A DNA stretch of 64,000 nucleotides from Bacillus mobilis (GCF_001884045.1 NZ_MACF01000025.1:204707-268706); one strand, 5' to 3'; positions 39,567-48,789 are shown, counted from the stretch's first letter. Notes: generated by a model from the letters alone, not told the origin. Translations and numbers: made by a program.

Positions 39567-42170
39567 ATGGTAGTCAAAGAGAAAGTTGTAAATGAAATGC
39601 AGGAAGTAAAAGAGATGATTGATACGTTAGTGAATAACGGTCAAAAGGCCTTACAAGCATTAGAAAGTTTTACACAAGAGCAAATTGACAACATTGTTCA
39701 TGAAATGGCATTAGCAGGTGTTGATCAACATATGCCGCTTGCGAAGTTGGCTGTTGAAGAAACGGGTCGTGGTGTATATGAAGATAAATGTATTAAAAAT
39801 ATTTTTGCTACCGAATATATTTGGCATAGCATAAAAAAAGATAGAACAGTAGGGATTATTCATGAAGATCCTCATGAAGAAATAATAGAAATTGCGGAAC
39901 CTGTCGGTGTAGTAGCTGGGGTAACGCCAGTAACGAATCCCACATCGACAACAATGTTTAAAGCATTAATCGCGATAAAAACGAGAAATCCAATTATTTT
40001 CGCATTTCACCCTTCAGCACAAAACTGTTCCATTGCAGCGGCGAAAACAGTATACGATGCAGCGGTGAAGGCCGGTGCACCAAAACATTGTATTCAGTGG
40101 ATTGAAAAACCTTCTGTCGAAGCAACGAAACAATTAATGAACCATGAAGGTGTTGCGCTTGTTTTGGCAACTGGAGGAGCAGGTATGGTGAAATCAGCTT
40201 ATTCTACTGGAAAACCAGCGCTAGGCGTAGGTCCTGGTAATGTACCATGCTATATAGAGAAATCAGCGCACATAAAACGAGCTGTTAATGATTTAATTTT
40301 ATCAAAAACATTTGATAACGGTATGATTTGTGCATCAGAACAAGCAATCATTGTAGACAAGGAAATTTATGATGATGTGAAAACAGAAATGATTGCAAAC
40401 AATTGCTACTTTGTAACAGAAGAAGAGAGAAGAAAATTAGAAAAGCTTGTTATTAATGAAAATACATGTGCAGTAAATAGTGATATTGTAGGGAAATCCG
40501 CACAGTACATTGCCGCATTAGTTGGAATTACTGTGCCTGAAAATACAAAAATGCTTGTAGCTGAAATACAAGGTATCGGAGCAGCATATCCACTATCTCG
40601 TGAGAAACTGAGTCCAGTATTAGCTTGTGTAAAAGCAAATTCACTAGAAGAGGGATTTATATATTGCGAAGACATGTTAGACCTTGGTGGCCTAGGACAT
40701 TCAGCAGTCATTCATTCTACAAGTAAAGAAGTACAAAAGCAATTTGGATTACGTATGAAAGCTTGCCGTCTTATTGTAAACGCCCCTTCATCACAAGGTG
40801 GAATCGGTGACATATATAATGGATTTATTCCATCACTTACGCTTGGTTGCGGTTCGTATGGGAAAAACTCAGTTTCTCAAAACGTAACAGCGACGCATTT
40901 ATTAAATATAAAAAGGTTGGCAAATAGAAAAAAGAATATGCAGTGGTTCAAATTGCCACCAAAAATTTATTTTGAAAAACATGCGACAGCATATTTAGCA
41001 AATATGCCTAACATTTCACGTGCATTTATTGTAACGGATCCAGGAATGGTTGAGCACGGATATGTAGATACGGTTACGCATTATTTACGTAAACATGCAA
41101 ATGATGTAAAAGTTGAAGTTTTCTTTGAGGTCGAGCCAGATCCATCAGATGAAACTGTCTTTAAAGGGGCGGAAATGATGAGAAGTTTTAAGCCAGATGT
41201 AATTATTGCACTTGGTGGTGGTTCAGCGATGGATGCAGCGAAAGGGATGTGGCTTTTCTATGAGCACCCAGAAACAACATTCTATGGAATTAAACAGAAG
41301 TTTTTAGATATAAGAAAACGTACATGTAAATATCCGGAATTAGGGAGTAAGGCACAGTTTGTTGCTATTCCAACAACATCAGGAACAGGATCAGAAGTGA
41401 CACCATTCGCGGTTATTACAGATAAGAAAAATAATATAAAGTATCCACTCGCAGATTATGAATTAACACCAGATGTAGCAATTGTTGATCCACAGTTTGT
41501 AATGACAGTACCACCACATGTAACAGCAGACACTGGTATGGATGTATTAACGCATGCAATCGAGGCGTATGTATCTGTTCTAGCAAATGACTATACAGAT
41601 GGATTAGCATTAAAGGCCATTGATCTCGTATTTAAATATTTACCAAGAGCATTTAAAGATGGAAATGACGAAGAAGCACGGGAAAAAATGCATAATGCTT
41701 CTGCAATCGCAGGGATGGCATTTGCAAATGCTTTCCTAGGTATTAATCACAGCTTAGCACATAAAATTGGACCAGAATTTCATATTCCGCATGGGCGTGC
41801 GAATGCAATTCTTATGCCGCACGTAGTTCGCTATAATGCTATTAAGCCAAGAAAACACGCATTGTTCCCAAAATATGAGTACTTTGTAGCTGATGAGCGC
41901 TATGCACATATTGCGAGAATGCTCGGGCTTCCAGCAGGTTCAACAGCAGAAGGTGTGGAATCACTCGTCCAAGCAATTATTGAGCTTGGAAAAAGCTTAA
42001 ATATAAATATGAGTATTGCAGGACAAGGAGTTGCTAAAGACCAATTTGAAGAGGTTGTTGGATTATTAGCAGAAAGAGCTTTTGAAGATCAATGTACAAC
42101 AGCTAATCCCAAATTACCTCTCATTTCAGAGCTGAAAGAAATTTATATGGAAGCATATAAAGGGGAGTAA
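39567..42170 (+). CDS. adhE: Bifunctional aldehyde-alcohol dehydrogenase AdhE
   Basis: Converts acetyl-CoA to ethanol in two NADH-dependent steps during fermentation; it forms spirosomes in other bacteria. It has 867 residues. The N-terminal aldehyde dehydrogenase domain has the catalytic C255 in DNGMICASEQ. The linker leads to a C-terminal iron alcohol dehydrogenase with GGGSAMDAAKG, TTSGTGSEVTPF and the histidine ligands in GINHSLAHKIG. Rex sites indicate induction under low oxygen. AGGAGGAATTTAC precedes the ATG. Confidence 0.97.
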   Translation: MVVKEKVVNEMQEVKEMIDTLVNNGQKALQALESFTQEQIDNIVHEMALAGVDQHMPLAKLAVEETGRGVYEDKCIKNIFATEYIWHSIKKDRTVGIIHEDPHEEIIEIAEPVGVVAGVTPVTNPTSTTMFKALIAIKTRNPIIFAFHPSAQNCSIAAAKTVYDAAVKAGAPKHCIQWIEKPSVEATKQLMNHEGVALVLATGGAGMVKSAYSTGKPALGVGPGNVPCYIEKSAHIKRAVNDLILSKTFDNGMICASEQAIIVDKEIYDDVKTEMIANNCYFVTEEERRKLEKLVINENTCAVNSDIVGKSAQYIAALVGITVPENTKMLVAEIQGIGAAYPLSREKLSPVLACVKANSLEEGFIYCEDMLDLGGLGHSAVIHSTSKEVQKQFGLRMKACRLIVNAPSSQGGIGDIYNGFIPSLTLGCGSYGKNSVSQNVTATHLLNIKRLANRKKNMQWFKLPPKIYFEKHATAYLANMPNISRAFIVTDPGMVEHGYVDTVTHYLRKHANDVKVEVFFEVEPDPSDETVFKGAEMMRSFKPDVIIALGGGSAMDAAKGMWLFYEHPETTFYGIKQKFLDIRKRTCKYPELGSKAQFVAIPTTSGTGSEVTPFAVITDKKNNIKYPLADYELTPDVAIVDPQFVMTVPPHVTADTGMDVLTHAIEAYVSVLANDYTDGLALKAIDLVFKYLPRAFKDGNDEEAREKMHNASAIAGMAFANAFLGINHSLAHKIGPEFHIPHGRANAILMPHVVRYNAIKPRKHALFPKYEYFVADERYAHIARMLGLPAGSTAEGVESLVQAIIELGKSLNINMSIAGQGVAKDQFEEVVGLLAERAFEDQCTTANPKLPLISELKEIYMEAYKGE

Positions 42171-42178
42171 TGCTTGTG

Positions 42179-42210
42179 AAAGAGTCGCAATAAAGCGGCT
42201 CTTTTTCTTT
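42179..42210 (+). terminator. Terminator after adhE
   Basis: AAGAGTCGC pairs with GCGGCTCTT, followed by a T-rich tract. Confidence 0.85.
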
Positions 42211-42293
42211 TGGAAAACATCTCCCAGAATGTCGGTATTTACTTGTCTTTAAGTGTAATAGAATATGATACAGTGAAATGAAGGAGTGAAAAT

Positions 42294-42524
42294 ATGATGA
42301 AAGAATTACAAGAAAAAATAGCAGATTATACTCGGTTCGGACAAATCCTGCTCGCTGTAAGTACATTGTTAATGGTTGGCTTGTTGATACCGAATGGAGC
42401 AAAAGAAGCAATACAATCTTTTGTTATGATGGGGAGCATCGTTATATTTTTAAGTTTATCCTTCTTTTTCTTTCAGCGTGTGAAAGTGATGCGAGACGAG
42501 TTAGAGGGAAATGAATGTGAATAA
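42294..42524 (+). CDS. yrhC: YrhC family membrane protein
   Basis: A 76-residue protein with two membrane helices (about 17-35 and 44-62) and a charged C-terminus, resembling YrhC, which in B. subtilis follows yrhB in the same gene group. Here adhE separates it from mccB, so it is probably expressed alone. AAGGAGTGAAAAT precedes the ATG. Function unknown. Confidence 0.78.
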   Translation: MMKELQEKIADYTRFGQILLAVSTLLMVGLLIPNGAKEAIQSFVMMGSIVIFLSLSFFFFQRVKVMRDELEGNECE

Positions 42525-42535
42525 TATTAATAAAT

Positions 42536-42580
42536 AAAGCGTTACAAAAAGAAGGAATCTTTTTTGTAACGCTTTTTGTT
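42536..42580 (+). terminator. Terminator after yrhC
   Basis: AAAGCGTTACAAAAA pairs with TTTTTTGTAACGCTTT, ending in TTTTT. Confidence 0.9.
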
Positions 42581-42610
42581 TTTTCTAGAAAATGTATGCG
42601 TTTTATATTG

Positions 42611-42667
42611 ACAATGATAATCCTTATCAATTAAAGTAGAATAGTAGTTAATGATTATCATTATCAG
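42611..42667. promoter_or_regulatory. Two Fur boxes upstream of the siderophore ABC operon
   Basis: TGATAATCCTTATCA (42615-42629) and TGATTATCATTATCA (42652-42666) both fit the Bacillus 7-1-7 Fur box (TGATAATNATTATCA). The first begins just after a possible -35 TTGACA (42608-42613). This indicates strong iron repression. Confidence 0.9.
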
Positions 42668-42681
42668 TTAGAGGTGAAAGA

Positions 42682-43629
42682 ATGAAAAAATCTATTACGC
42701 TATTCACAGCGATTTTATCTATTTTTTTCTTGTTAATAGGTTGCAATGCAAAGGAAAACGAAAAAGCATCTGCAACAAAAACAGAAAAAGGAAAAGAGAA
42801 AATCGAAGTTACCGACCTGTCAGGAAGAAAGGTAACATTCGATAAAGTGCCAGAGAGTTTTGCAACATTAAGTATGGGAGACATGAATATTATTCACGCA
42901 TTAGGTGGGAAAATAGTAGGTCGTCCGGATGCAAAAATAACGCTTCCAGAGGATATAAAGAAAGTACAAGTAATCGGGAATGCACATCAGCCGAATTTTG
43001 AGCAAATTGCTAGCTTAAAACCGGATGTACTTATTGCTAATAATGGGTTCCAAAAGAATGTTCCAACGGTTGAAGGACAAGGAACGAAAGTAATGATTTC
43101 TTCTGCAAATTCTGTACAAGATATTCAAAAGAATATTGAATTATACGGAACAATTATGAAGAAAGAGGATAAAGCAAAAGAACTTAACCAAAAGATTAAT
43201 GATCAAATGAAGACATATGAGAAAAAAAGCGATGTGAAAGCATTGCTAGTGTATGGAGCACCAGGTACTTATTTAGCGGCATTACCAACATCTTTATCAG
43301 GTGATATTTTAGAAAAAACAGGCGGGAAAAATATTGCAGCTGAATTTCCGGAAATGAAGGAATATCCGCAATATGCGCAGTTAAGTGTAGAACGTATTAT
43401 TGAGGCAAATCCAGATGTGATTTATTTAATTACACATGGAGATCCAAGTAGCGTTAAAAAAGCATTTGAAGGCGAAATGATGAAAAATGAAGCGTGGAAA
43501 AATTTAGATGCAGTAAAACAAAATCGTGTAGTGATTTTGCCCCCCGACTTATTTGGATCAAATCCGGGAACAAAAGTTACAGAAGCGATGGACTTTATGT
43601 ATAAAAGTATACAAGATGTAAGGAAATGA
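42682..43629 (+). CDS. Iron-siderophore ABC transporter substrate-binding lipoprotein
   Basis: A 315-residue lipoprotein with the lipobox LLIGC (C21) after a hydrophobic signal. The mature part has the FhuD/BtuF-like fold: VTDLSGRKVTFDKVPESF at the start and LKPDVLIANNG in the middle. It captures an Fe(III)-siderophore or haem-like ligand outside the cell. The ligand cannot be told. It is the first gene of the Fur-controlled operon and overlaps the region of the permease start. Confidence 0.9.
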   Translation: MKKSITLFTAILSIFFLLIGCNAKENEKASATKTEKGKEKIEVTDLSGRKVTFDKVPESFATLSMGDMNIIHALGGKIVGRPDAKITLPEDIKKVQVIGNAHQPNFEQIASLKPDVLIANNGFQKNVPTVEGQGTKVMISSANSVQDIQKNIELYGTIMKKEDKAKELNQKINDQMKTYEKKSDVKALLVYGAPGTYLAALPTSLSGDILEKTGGKNIAAEFPEMKEYPQYAQLSVERIIEANPDVIYLITHGDPSSVKKAFEGEMMKNEAWKNLDAVKQNRVVILPPDLFGSNPGTKVTEAMDFMYKSIQDVRK

Positions 43630-43634
43630 TACGT

Positions 43635-44663
43635 ATGGAAAGTAGTGAAGTAGTAAGGGAAAAGGAACATCCTTTTGCGAAAAAAAGATGGATAGTAGCA
43701 GTTACTTTAGTAGTATTAACGATTTTAGGTCTTTTTTACGGTCTTTTCGCAGGAAGTTTATCCTTTTCATTACGAGATATTCTGATAGGGATACAAGATG
43801 AAGATTCGACAGTTCATCGAATTGTATGGGATCTTCGTATACCGAGAGTGCTCGTTGGATTTATAGTAGGAACATGTTTAGCAGCATCTGGTGCCCTGCT
43901 ACAAGGGGTTATGAGAAACCCTCTTGCAGATCCTGGTATAATCGGGGTTTCATCTGGAGCAGGGCTTGTAGCAATTGTAATTATGATTTTATTCCCTCAG
44001 CATATGGCTTTTTTACCGCTCGGAGCATTTTTAGGAGCTTTCATAACGGCGATGGTCATTTATGCTTTATCATGGCAAAAGGGGGCACCACCTTCAAGGA
44101 TTGTCTTAGTAGGTGTGTCAATCAATGCATTAATTGGTGCAGCCACGTCAGCGTTAATGTTGTTACATAGTGATAAAGTACAATCCGTGTTGCCATGGTT
44201 AGCAGGTGGCATTGGTGGTGTAAGTTGGGCACATTTAAACATGATTATTTATTATGCAATATTCGCTATTATATTAGCCTTCTTTGGTATTAAACATATT
44301 CGAGTATTAATGCTTGGAGATGAAATGGCGAAATTATTAGGTCATAACGTGGAGAGAAGCCGGTTTTATTTAATAGTCGTAAGTACATTATTAGCTGGAA
44401 TTGCGGTTAGTGTTTCTGGTCTTATTGGATTTGTCGGTCTTGTCGTACCACATATGTTACGTTTATTAGTTGGAAATGATTATAAATATTTATTGCCATT
44501 ATCATGTCTTGGCGGAGGGATATTACTTGTTTTCGCGGATGCGATAGCTCGAAGTTGGTTCGATCCAATTGAATTGCCTGTTGGTATTTTATTATCCTTC
44601 TTAGGCGGTCCGTTCTTCTTATATTTAATTCATAGAGGAGGAAAACGAAGTGATTTCCGTTAA
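43635..44663 (+). CDS. FecCD family iron transport permease
   Basis: A 342-residue membrane permease with 9-10 helices. Family motifs include LRIPRVLVGFIVGTCLAASGALLQG and GFVGLVVPHMLRL (the coupling loop to the ATPase). Only one permease gene is present, so it probably works as a homodimer. ATG 43635 is preferred on ribosome-site spacing; ATG 43626 overlapping the previous stop is the alternative. Confidence 0.92.
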   Translation: MESSEVVREKEHPFAKKRWIVAVTLVVLTILGLFYGLFAGSLSFSLRDILIGIQDEDSTVHRIVWDLRIPRVLVGFIVGTCLAASGALLQGVMRNPLADPGIIGVSSGAGLVAIVIMILFPQHMAFLPLGAFLGAFITAMVIYALSWQKGAPPSRIVLVGVSINALIGAATSALMLLHSDKVQSVLPWLAGGIGGVSWAHLNMIIYYAIFAIILAFFGIKHIRVLMLGDEMAKLLGHNVERSRFYLIVVSTLLAGIAVSVSGLIGFVGLVVPHMLRLLVGNDYKYLLPLSCLGGGILLVFADAIARSWFDPIELPVGILLSFLGGPFFLYLIHRGGKRSDFR

Positions 44664-45468
44664 CAAAGTGTTTTACGCACACTCTGAAAGATTTCAAATG
44701 CAAAATATGAATGTACATATTAAAGCTGGAGAGGTCGTAAGTTTAATTGGGCCGAATGGATCTGGGAAATCTACTTTGCTTCGTTTAGTGGCAAGACTAC
44801 TTAAACAAAGCGAAGGGGATATCATTCTAGATGGAAAAAATATTCATACGATGAAAAGTGCCGATGTAGCGAAGCAATTAGCGATGTTACCACAAATGCA
44901 TGATCATCAATTAGATTTAACAGTGAAAGAATTAATCGAATTTGGAAGAGGCCCTCATAAATCATGGAGCAGTCGCTTAAATAAAGAAGATGAAGAAATT
45001 GTTGATTGGGCATTGTCAGTTACAAATCTTGGAGGGTATGAATATCGTCTTTTACAATCTTTATCAGGAGGAGAAAGACAACGTGCCTGGATTGCAATGA
45101 CGCTAGCACAACGTACAAATGTCTTATTATTAGATGAGCCAACAACCTTTTTGGATATCGTTCACCAATTGGAAGTAATGGAACTTGTGAAACGGTTAAA
45201 TGAGGAGTTTGGCATGACAATTGTAATGGTTTTACATGATATTAACCAAGCGGCTCAATATAGTGATCGTTTACTTGTATTAAAGCGAGGGCAGCTTCAG
45301 TATGACGGTATACCAGAAGAAGTGTTATGTCATGAAATGTTTCAACGTGTGTTCGGCATCGAGGTAGATATTTTTCAAGGAAGCGATAAGCCATTTTTTA
45401 CACCGAAAAGAATTTCTAAAAGGAGAGAATCGCGATGCGAACAGAAGAACGTATTACCATTGAGTTAG
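44650..45468 (+). CDS. Iron-siderophore ABC transporter ATPase
   Basis: A 272-residue FecE/FhuC-type ATPase. Walker A is GPNGSGKST (about 34-42), the signature is LSGGERQRAWIAM, and Walker B is LLLDEPTTFLD. It starts at GTG 44650 after GGAGGAAAACGAA, overlapping the permease end by 14 bases. Its own end overlaps the ankyrin gene by 34 bases, so all four genes are tightly coupled. Confidence 0.95.
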   Translation: MISVNKVFYAHSERFQMQNMNVHIKAGEVVSLIGPNGSGKSTLLRLVARLLKQSEGDIILDGKNIHTMKSADVAKQLAMLPQMHDHQLDLTVKELIEFGRGPHKSWSSRLNKEDEEIVDWALSVTNLGGYEYRLLQSLSGGERQRAWIAMTLAQRTNVLLLDEPTTFLDIVHQLEVMELVKRLNEEFGMTIVMVLHDINQAAQYSDRLLVLKRGQLQYDGIPEEVLCHEMFQRVFGIEVDIFQGSDKPFFTPKRISKRRESRCEQKNVLPLS

Positions 45469-45830
45469 TAAGAGAATTTGTTATGGCAGCTCACGGAGAT
45501 TTAGAAAAAGTACAAGAACTGTTGGCTGAATCACCAAGCTTACTTCATGCCTCTTACAATTGGGGCGGATCAGATTGGGAAAGTGCGTTAGGAGCAGCGG
45601 CACATGTAGGTCGTAAGGATATTGCTCTCTATTTACTAGAAAAGGGTGCTCGAATGGATATTTTCGCAGCCGCGATGCTTGGAGAATTAGAAGTCGTACA
45701 AGCTATTTTAGTGGCACAACCAGAGGCATTGCGTGCATCGGGTCCACATGGTATTTCCCTTCTTCAACATGCACGAATGGGTGGAGAAAAAGCGCAGCGT
45801 GTGTTTGAGTACTTAACGGTACTCTCTTAA
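45435..45830 (+). CDS. Ankyrin-repeat protein in the iron-uptake operon
   Basis: A 131-residue soluble protein made of about three ankyrin-like repeats (AAHGDLEKVQELLAESPSLL, ALGAAAHVGRKDIALYLLEKGA, AAMLGELEVVQAILVAQPEAL). There is no signal or enzyme motif. The start overlaps the ATPase gene, and GGAGAGAATCGCG precedes the ATG. The context implies a role with the transporter or with iron released inside the cell; this is inference. Confidence 0.85.
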   Translation: MRTEERITIELVREFVMAAHGDLEKVQELLAESPSLLHASYNWGGSDWESALGAAAHVGRKDIALYLLEKGARMDIFAAAMLGELEVVQAILVAQPEALRASGPHGISLLQHARMGGEKAQRVFEYLTVLS

Positions 45831-45832
45831 TG

Positions 45833-45914
45833 ACCGCAAAGGTTCTTATGTGCGGTAAACTTTTCACTTTCATATAATTGAAAAGTTTACCGCCCGTTAG
45901 AACGGGATAAGTAT
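45833..45914 (+). other. Long perfect hairpin with alternative pairings
   Basis: GCGGTAAACTTTTCA (45852-45866) and TGAAAAGTTTACCGC (45879-45893) form a perfect 15-bp stem without a T run. ACCGCA (45833) can instead pair with TGCGGT (45851), and CCCGTT/AACGGG (45893-45906) forms a third stem. It lies downstream of the iron operon; it may protect the mRNA 3' end. Confidence 0.5.
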
Positions 45915-45981
45915 CTAGTATATTTGAAAATCCTACACCCCCCTCAATTGTAGTTTTCTTTATGCTAGTTATGATATGGAT

Positions 45982-46016
45982 GCAGTAGACAATATTTGTC
46001 TACTGCCTTTTTTTAA
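45982..46016 (+). terminator. Terminator
   Basis: GCAGTAGACA (45982-45991) pairs with TGTCTACTGC (45997-46006), followed by CTTTTTTT. It ends the iron operon transcript. Confidence 0.88.
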
Positions 46017-46139
46017 TTCCTTTGAGATTGAATATTCTGTATTTTGTTGCTAGTTCCTTTATAATAGACAGTAACATTTAGTATATATTCAAAACATGGT
46101 CGTGTAGTTAAGCACAAATGAGTGGGAAGGAGTGCAGAG

Positions 46140-46646
46140 ATGTTTCATACAGATCGTTTACAAATTCGTAAATATACAATGGATGATTTACAGTTCTACG
46201 CTTCACTATGGGGAAATGAGAAGGTAATGCGCTATATTGGAAATGGGACGTTAAAAACATATATGCAATGTAAAAAAAGTTTGGAGGAGTGGGTGATTCC
46301 TAGCTATAAAAACGGCCTTGGTTTATTTGTATTGATTGAAAAGGAAACAGGAATACGAATTGGTCATGCAGGATTAGTAAAGCAGCAGATAGATGGAAAA
46401 GAGGAAATTGAAATTGGGTATTGGTTACTGCCTCAGTATTGGGGAAAAGGGTATGCGAAAGAAGCAGCGGCAGCGTTTCGAGACTATGGCTTCCAAGCGT
46501 TACGAATGAATAAACTAATTTCTCTTATTAATCCGGACCACCCGGCCTCCATCTTTGTTGCTAGAAAAACAGGACTTAGTTATGAGAAAACAACTTCATT
46601 TCATGGTATGGATGTTCTCGTTTATTCCATTAAGCGCGTTGGATGA
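46140..46646 (+). CDS. GNAT acetyltransferase (RimJ/RimL-like)
   Basis: A 168-residue acetyltransferase of the Acetyltransf_3 type (FHTDRLQIRKYTMDD at the start). The acetyl-CoA binding motif is LLPQYWGKGYAKEAAAAF (about 99-116). The substrate is unknown; relatives modify N-terminal residues of ribosomal proteins or small amines. ATG 46140 follows GGAAGGAG. Confidence 0.85.
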   Translation: MFHTDRLQIRKYTMDDLQFYASLWGNEKVMRYIGNGTLKTYMQCKKSLEEWVIPSYKNGLGLFVLIEKETGIRIGHAGLVKQQIDGKEEIEIGYWLLPQYWGKGYAKEAAAAFRDYGFQALRMNKLISLINPDHPASIFVARKTGLSYEKTTSFHGMDVLVYSIKRVG

Positions 46647-46702
46647 AAAAGGGTAAATTGCATCTTTTGAAGAATGGTATATAAAAATAAAGGGGGGATT
46701 AC

Positions 46703-47161
46703 ATGTATATTTATCATAATGGACTTATTATTCGTGAGGGAACGAATGGTGTACCTGCATATGCAATTAAAACTTTATTCGAAGATGCCGGTTGGAGCAA
46801 TGATGATATCCCTTCCTGGCAAATTGAAAAATTCACGATAGCATTTGAAAATTCAACATGGGCGTTCACAATTTGGGATGAAGAAGAGATGATTGCGATG
46901 GTTAGAGTCATTTCTGATGGAATTATGGTCGCGAACATAGTAAATTTAGTTGTGAAATGTGAATATAGAGGGAAGGGATTAGGTAAGAAACTTGTCGCTC
47001 TTTGTCTGCAAAAGCTGCCACATGGCGATTGGTTTGCGCATACATCGGCTAGTAATTTTGATTTTTATAGAAGTTGTGGCTTTGAGGTGAGGGAGTTATC
47101 TAGAAATGGAACATGTGCGTACTACGGGTATCAAGCGGCAAAAAAAGATGGGCACCGATAA
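46703..47161 (+). CDS. GNAT acetyltransferase
   Basis: A 152-residue single-domain GNAT protein. The CoA loop is VKCEYRGKGLGKKLVALCL (about 88-106), followed by ASNFDFYRSCGFEV typical of the last strands. AGGGGGGATTAC precedes the ATG. Substrate unknown. Confidence 0.85.
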   Translation: MYIYHNGLIIREGTNGVPAYAIKTLFEDAGWSNDDIPSWQIEKFTIAFENSTWAFTIWDEEEMIAMVRVISDGIMVANIVNLVVKCEYRGKGLGKKLVALCLQKLPHGDWFAHTSASNFDFYRSCGFEVRELSRNGTCAYYGYQAAKKDGHR

Positions 47162-47270
47162 AAGTAAGGTAGTGTAGAAAAAGGATCACTATTTTAATAA
47201 TATAAACTGAACTGAGACTCATTTTATGATAAAATGAAAGAAAATTCTGTTTATTGTTAGGGGGATAAAA

Positions 47271-47648
47271 ATGAATGTAAAAGTTGGGGATGTATTTAAA
47301 TATGAAAGAAGATTTACTGAGGAAGAGGTTTTTGAATTTGCAAATATTACAGGAGATAAAGGCAGGCATCATATGGAATATGATGAAAATGGACGTTTAA
47401 TGGTTCATGGTTTATTGACTGCTAGTATTGGAACGAAAGTAGGCGAAGAATTACATTACATAGCAAGAGAATTAGTAAGTGAGTTTATTAGACCGGTTTT
47501 TACAGGGGATACGGTCACTTGTGAATTGACTTTAACAAATGTTGAACAGATGGAAGGATACAAAAAGGTTTCAATCGAGTCAGTTTATCGCAATCAACAC
47601 GAAAAGACTGTACTAGTTGGTACAAGCTATGGAGTTATAAGGGGATAA
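47271..47648 (+). CDS. MaoC-like hotdog-fold protein
   Basis: A 125-residue MaoC/FabZ-type hotdog protein. The start KVGDVFKYERRFTEEEVFEFANITGD and the later GRLMVHGLLTASIGTKVGEE resemble (R)-specific enoyl-CoA hydratases, although the usual catalytic Asp-x-Asn-Pro-x-His is here DKGRHH, which departs from it. Activity is therefore uncertain. GGGGGATAAAA precedes the ATG. Confidence 0.78.
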   Translation: MNVKVGDVFKYERRFTEEEVFEFANITGDKGRHHMEYDENGRLMVHGLLTASIGTKVGEELHYIARELVSEFIRPVFTGDTVTCELTLTNVEQMEGYKKVSIESVYRNQHEKTVLVGTSYGVIRG

Positions 47649-47683
47649 AAAAAGAAGCCTAATTTACAGGCTTCTTTTTTATT
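47646..47683. terminator. Bidirectional terminator
   Basis: AAAAAAAGAAGCCT pairs with AGGCTTCTTTTTT between two converging genes. Confidence 0.88.
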
Positions 47684-48228
47684 TAATAAACACGTTTTCG
47701 ATTTTCTGCATGACTAGAGATGAGTAATAATGCCGTTTCGTCTCCTATATTACGAACGATATGAGGAACACATGCATTCCAAGAGAAAGAATCACCTTCT
47801 TCTACAATTGCAATATCTTCTCCGTGTTGAACTTCTAGTTTTCCGCGTAATACAAGGTGACACTCTTCCCCCTCATGGGCATTTGGTGAGTTTTCTTTCG
47901 GAAACCCAGCAGGAATTTCTACGAGATTGAGTCGGAGGCCACCTTGCTCCGCAACATGTTCAATTCTTTGTTCATCTTTTCCGTATACACTGTATTTACG
48001 CTCTACCTTTTTGACAACTTTCAACCGATCTTTTTGTTCTAACAATAAATAAGGAAGAGGAACGTTTAAAAAATTGGAGATCGTTTCTAAAGTTGAGATA
48101 GATGGTGAAGTTTTATTATTTTCAACCTGACTCATAAATCCTTTAGAAAGACCTGTTCCCTCACAAATTTGTGCGATTGTTATGCCTCTACGTTGACGAA
48201 TTTCACGTATTGCAGAACCAATATTCAT
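47683..48228 (-). CDS. XRE-family regulator with C-terminal cupin
   Basis: A 181-residue regulator. The HTH_3 domain is at residues 4-58 (IREIRQRRGITIAQICEGTGLSKGFMSQVENNKTSPSISTL region). A cupin domain lies at about 105-175, with HEGEECHLVLRGKLEV and DSFSWNACVPHIVRN, able to bind a small ligand. ATG 48228 follows AAGGAGCTTG; the long upstream frame is the divergent promoter. It faces the catD-catE-like pair, so it probably controls it. Confidence 0.88.
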   Translation of the reverse strand: MNIGSAIREIRQRRGITIAQICEGTGLSKGFMSQVENNKTSPSISTLETISNFLNVPLPYLLLEQKDRLKVVKKVERKYSVYGKDEQRIEHVAEQGGLRLNLVEIPAGFPKENSPNAHEGEECHLVLRGKLEVQHGEDIAIVEEGDSFSWNACVPHIVRNIGDETALLLISSHAENRKRVY

Positions 48229-48384
48229 AAAATCAAGCTCCTTTTTGTAAACAACTATTTGTATCATAGCAAAAAAAATATATTTTTTCCCAGTGAAAAT
48301 GAATTGACGAATAAAAAAAAGTAGTGTATGTTTTGTAATGTAAATAAAAGTTTTGTATAAGAAAACTATAAAGGAGAGAATGAA

Positions 48385-48789
48385 ATGAATCAACATATCG
48401 GTAACTTAATTATTCGTATCGTGTTAGGGGTAACGTTCTTTATGCACGGTTTAACAAAATTCCAATCGGGGATTGACAATATTGCAGGGTGGTTCACAAG
48501 CATTGGTTTACCAGGAGGACTTGCATACGGCGTAGCAACAGCGGAAGTAGTTGGTGGTATATTGTTAATACTAGGTCTAGGAGTAAGATATATTGGATTA
48601 TTATTTGCACTTGTTATGGTTGGAGCAATTGTGAAAGTAAAATGGTCAGCTGGTTTATTAGGAGATGGAAAAAATCCTGGCTTCGAATTAGAGCTTGCAT
48701 TGTTAGCAATGGGTGCGTACTTATTTGTTGCGAAAGCAGACGGTTTTGTAGATAATTTCTTAAAAGAGAAAATGTTAAAGAAGAACTAA
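48385..48789 (+). CDS. catD: DoxX family membrane protein, CatD-like
   Basis: A 134-residue membrane protein with four helices, DoxX/DoxD type (LIIRIVLGVTFFMHGLTKFQSG at the start). In B. subtilis the DoxX protein CatD (YfiD) is encoded with the dioxygenase CatE and responds to quinones and catechol. The gene pair here is the same, 20 bases apart. AAAGGAGAGAATGAA precedes the ATG. Confidence 0.78.
   Translation: MNQHIGNLIIRIVLGVTFFMHGLTKFQSGIDNIAGWFTSIGLPGGLAYGVATAEVVGGILLILGLGVRYIGLLFALVMVGAIVKVKWSAGLLGDGKNPGFELELALLAMGAYLFVAKADGFVDNFLKEKMLKKN

Noticed and set aside
43626-43634. ATG 43626 as permease start, overlapping the previous stop
   Set aside because: The ribosome site would be only two bases away; ATG 43635 has better spacing, though coupling cannot be excluded.
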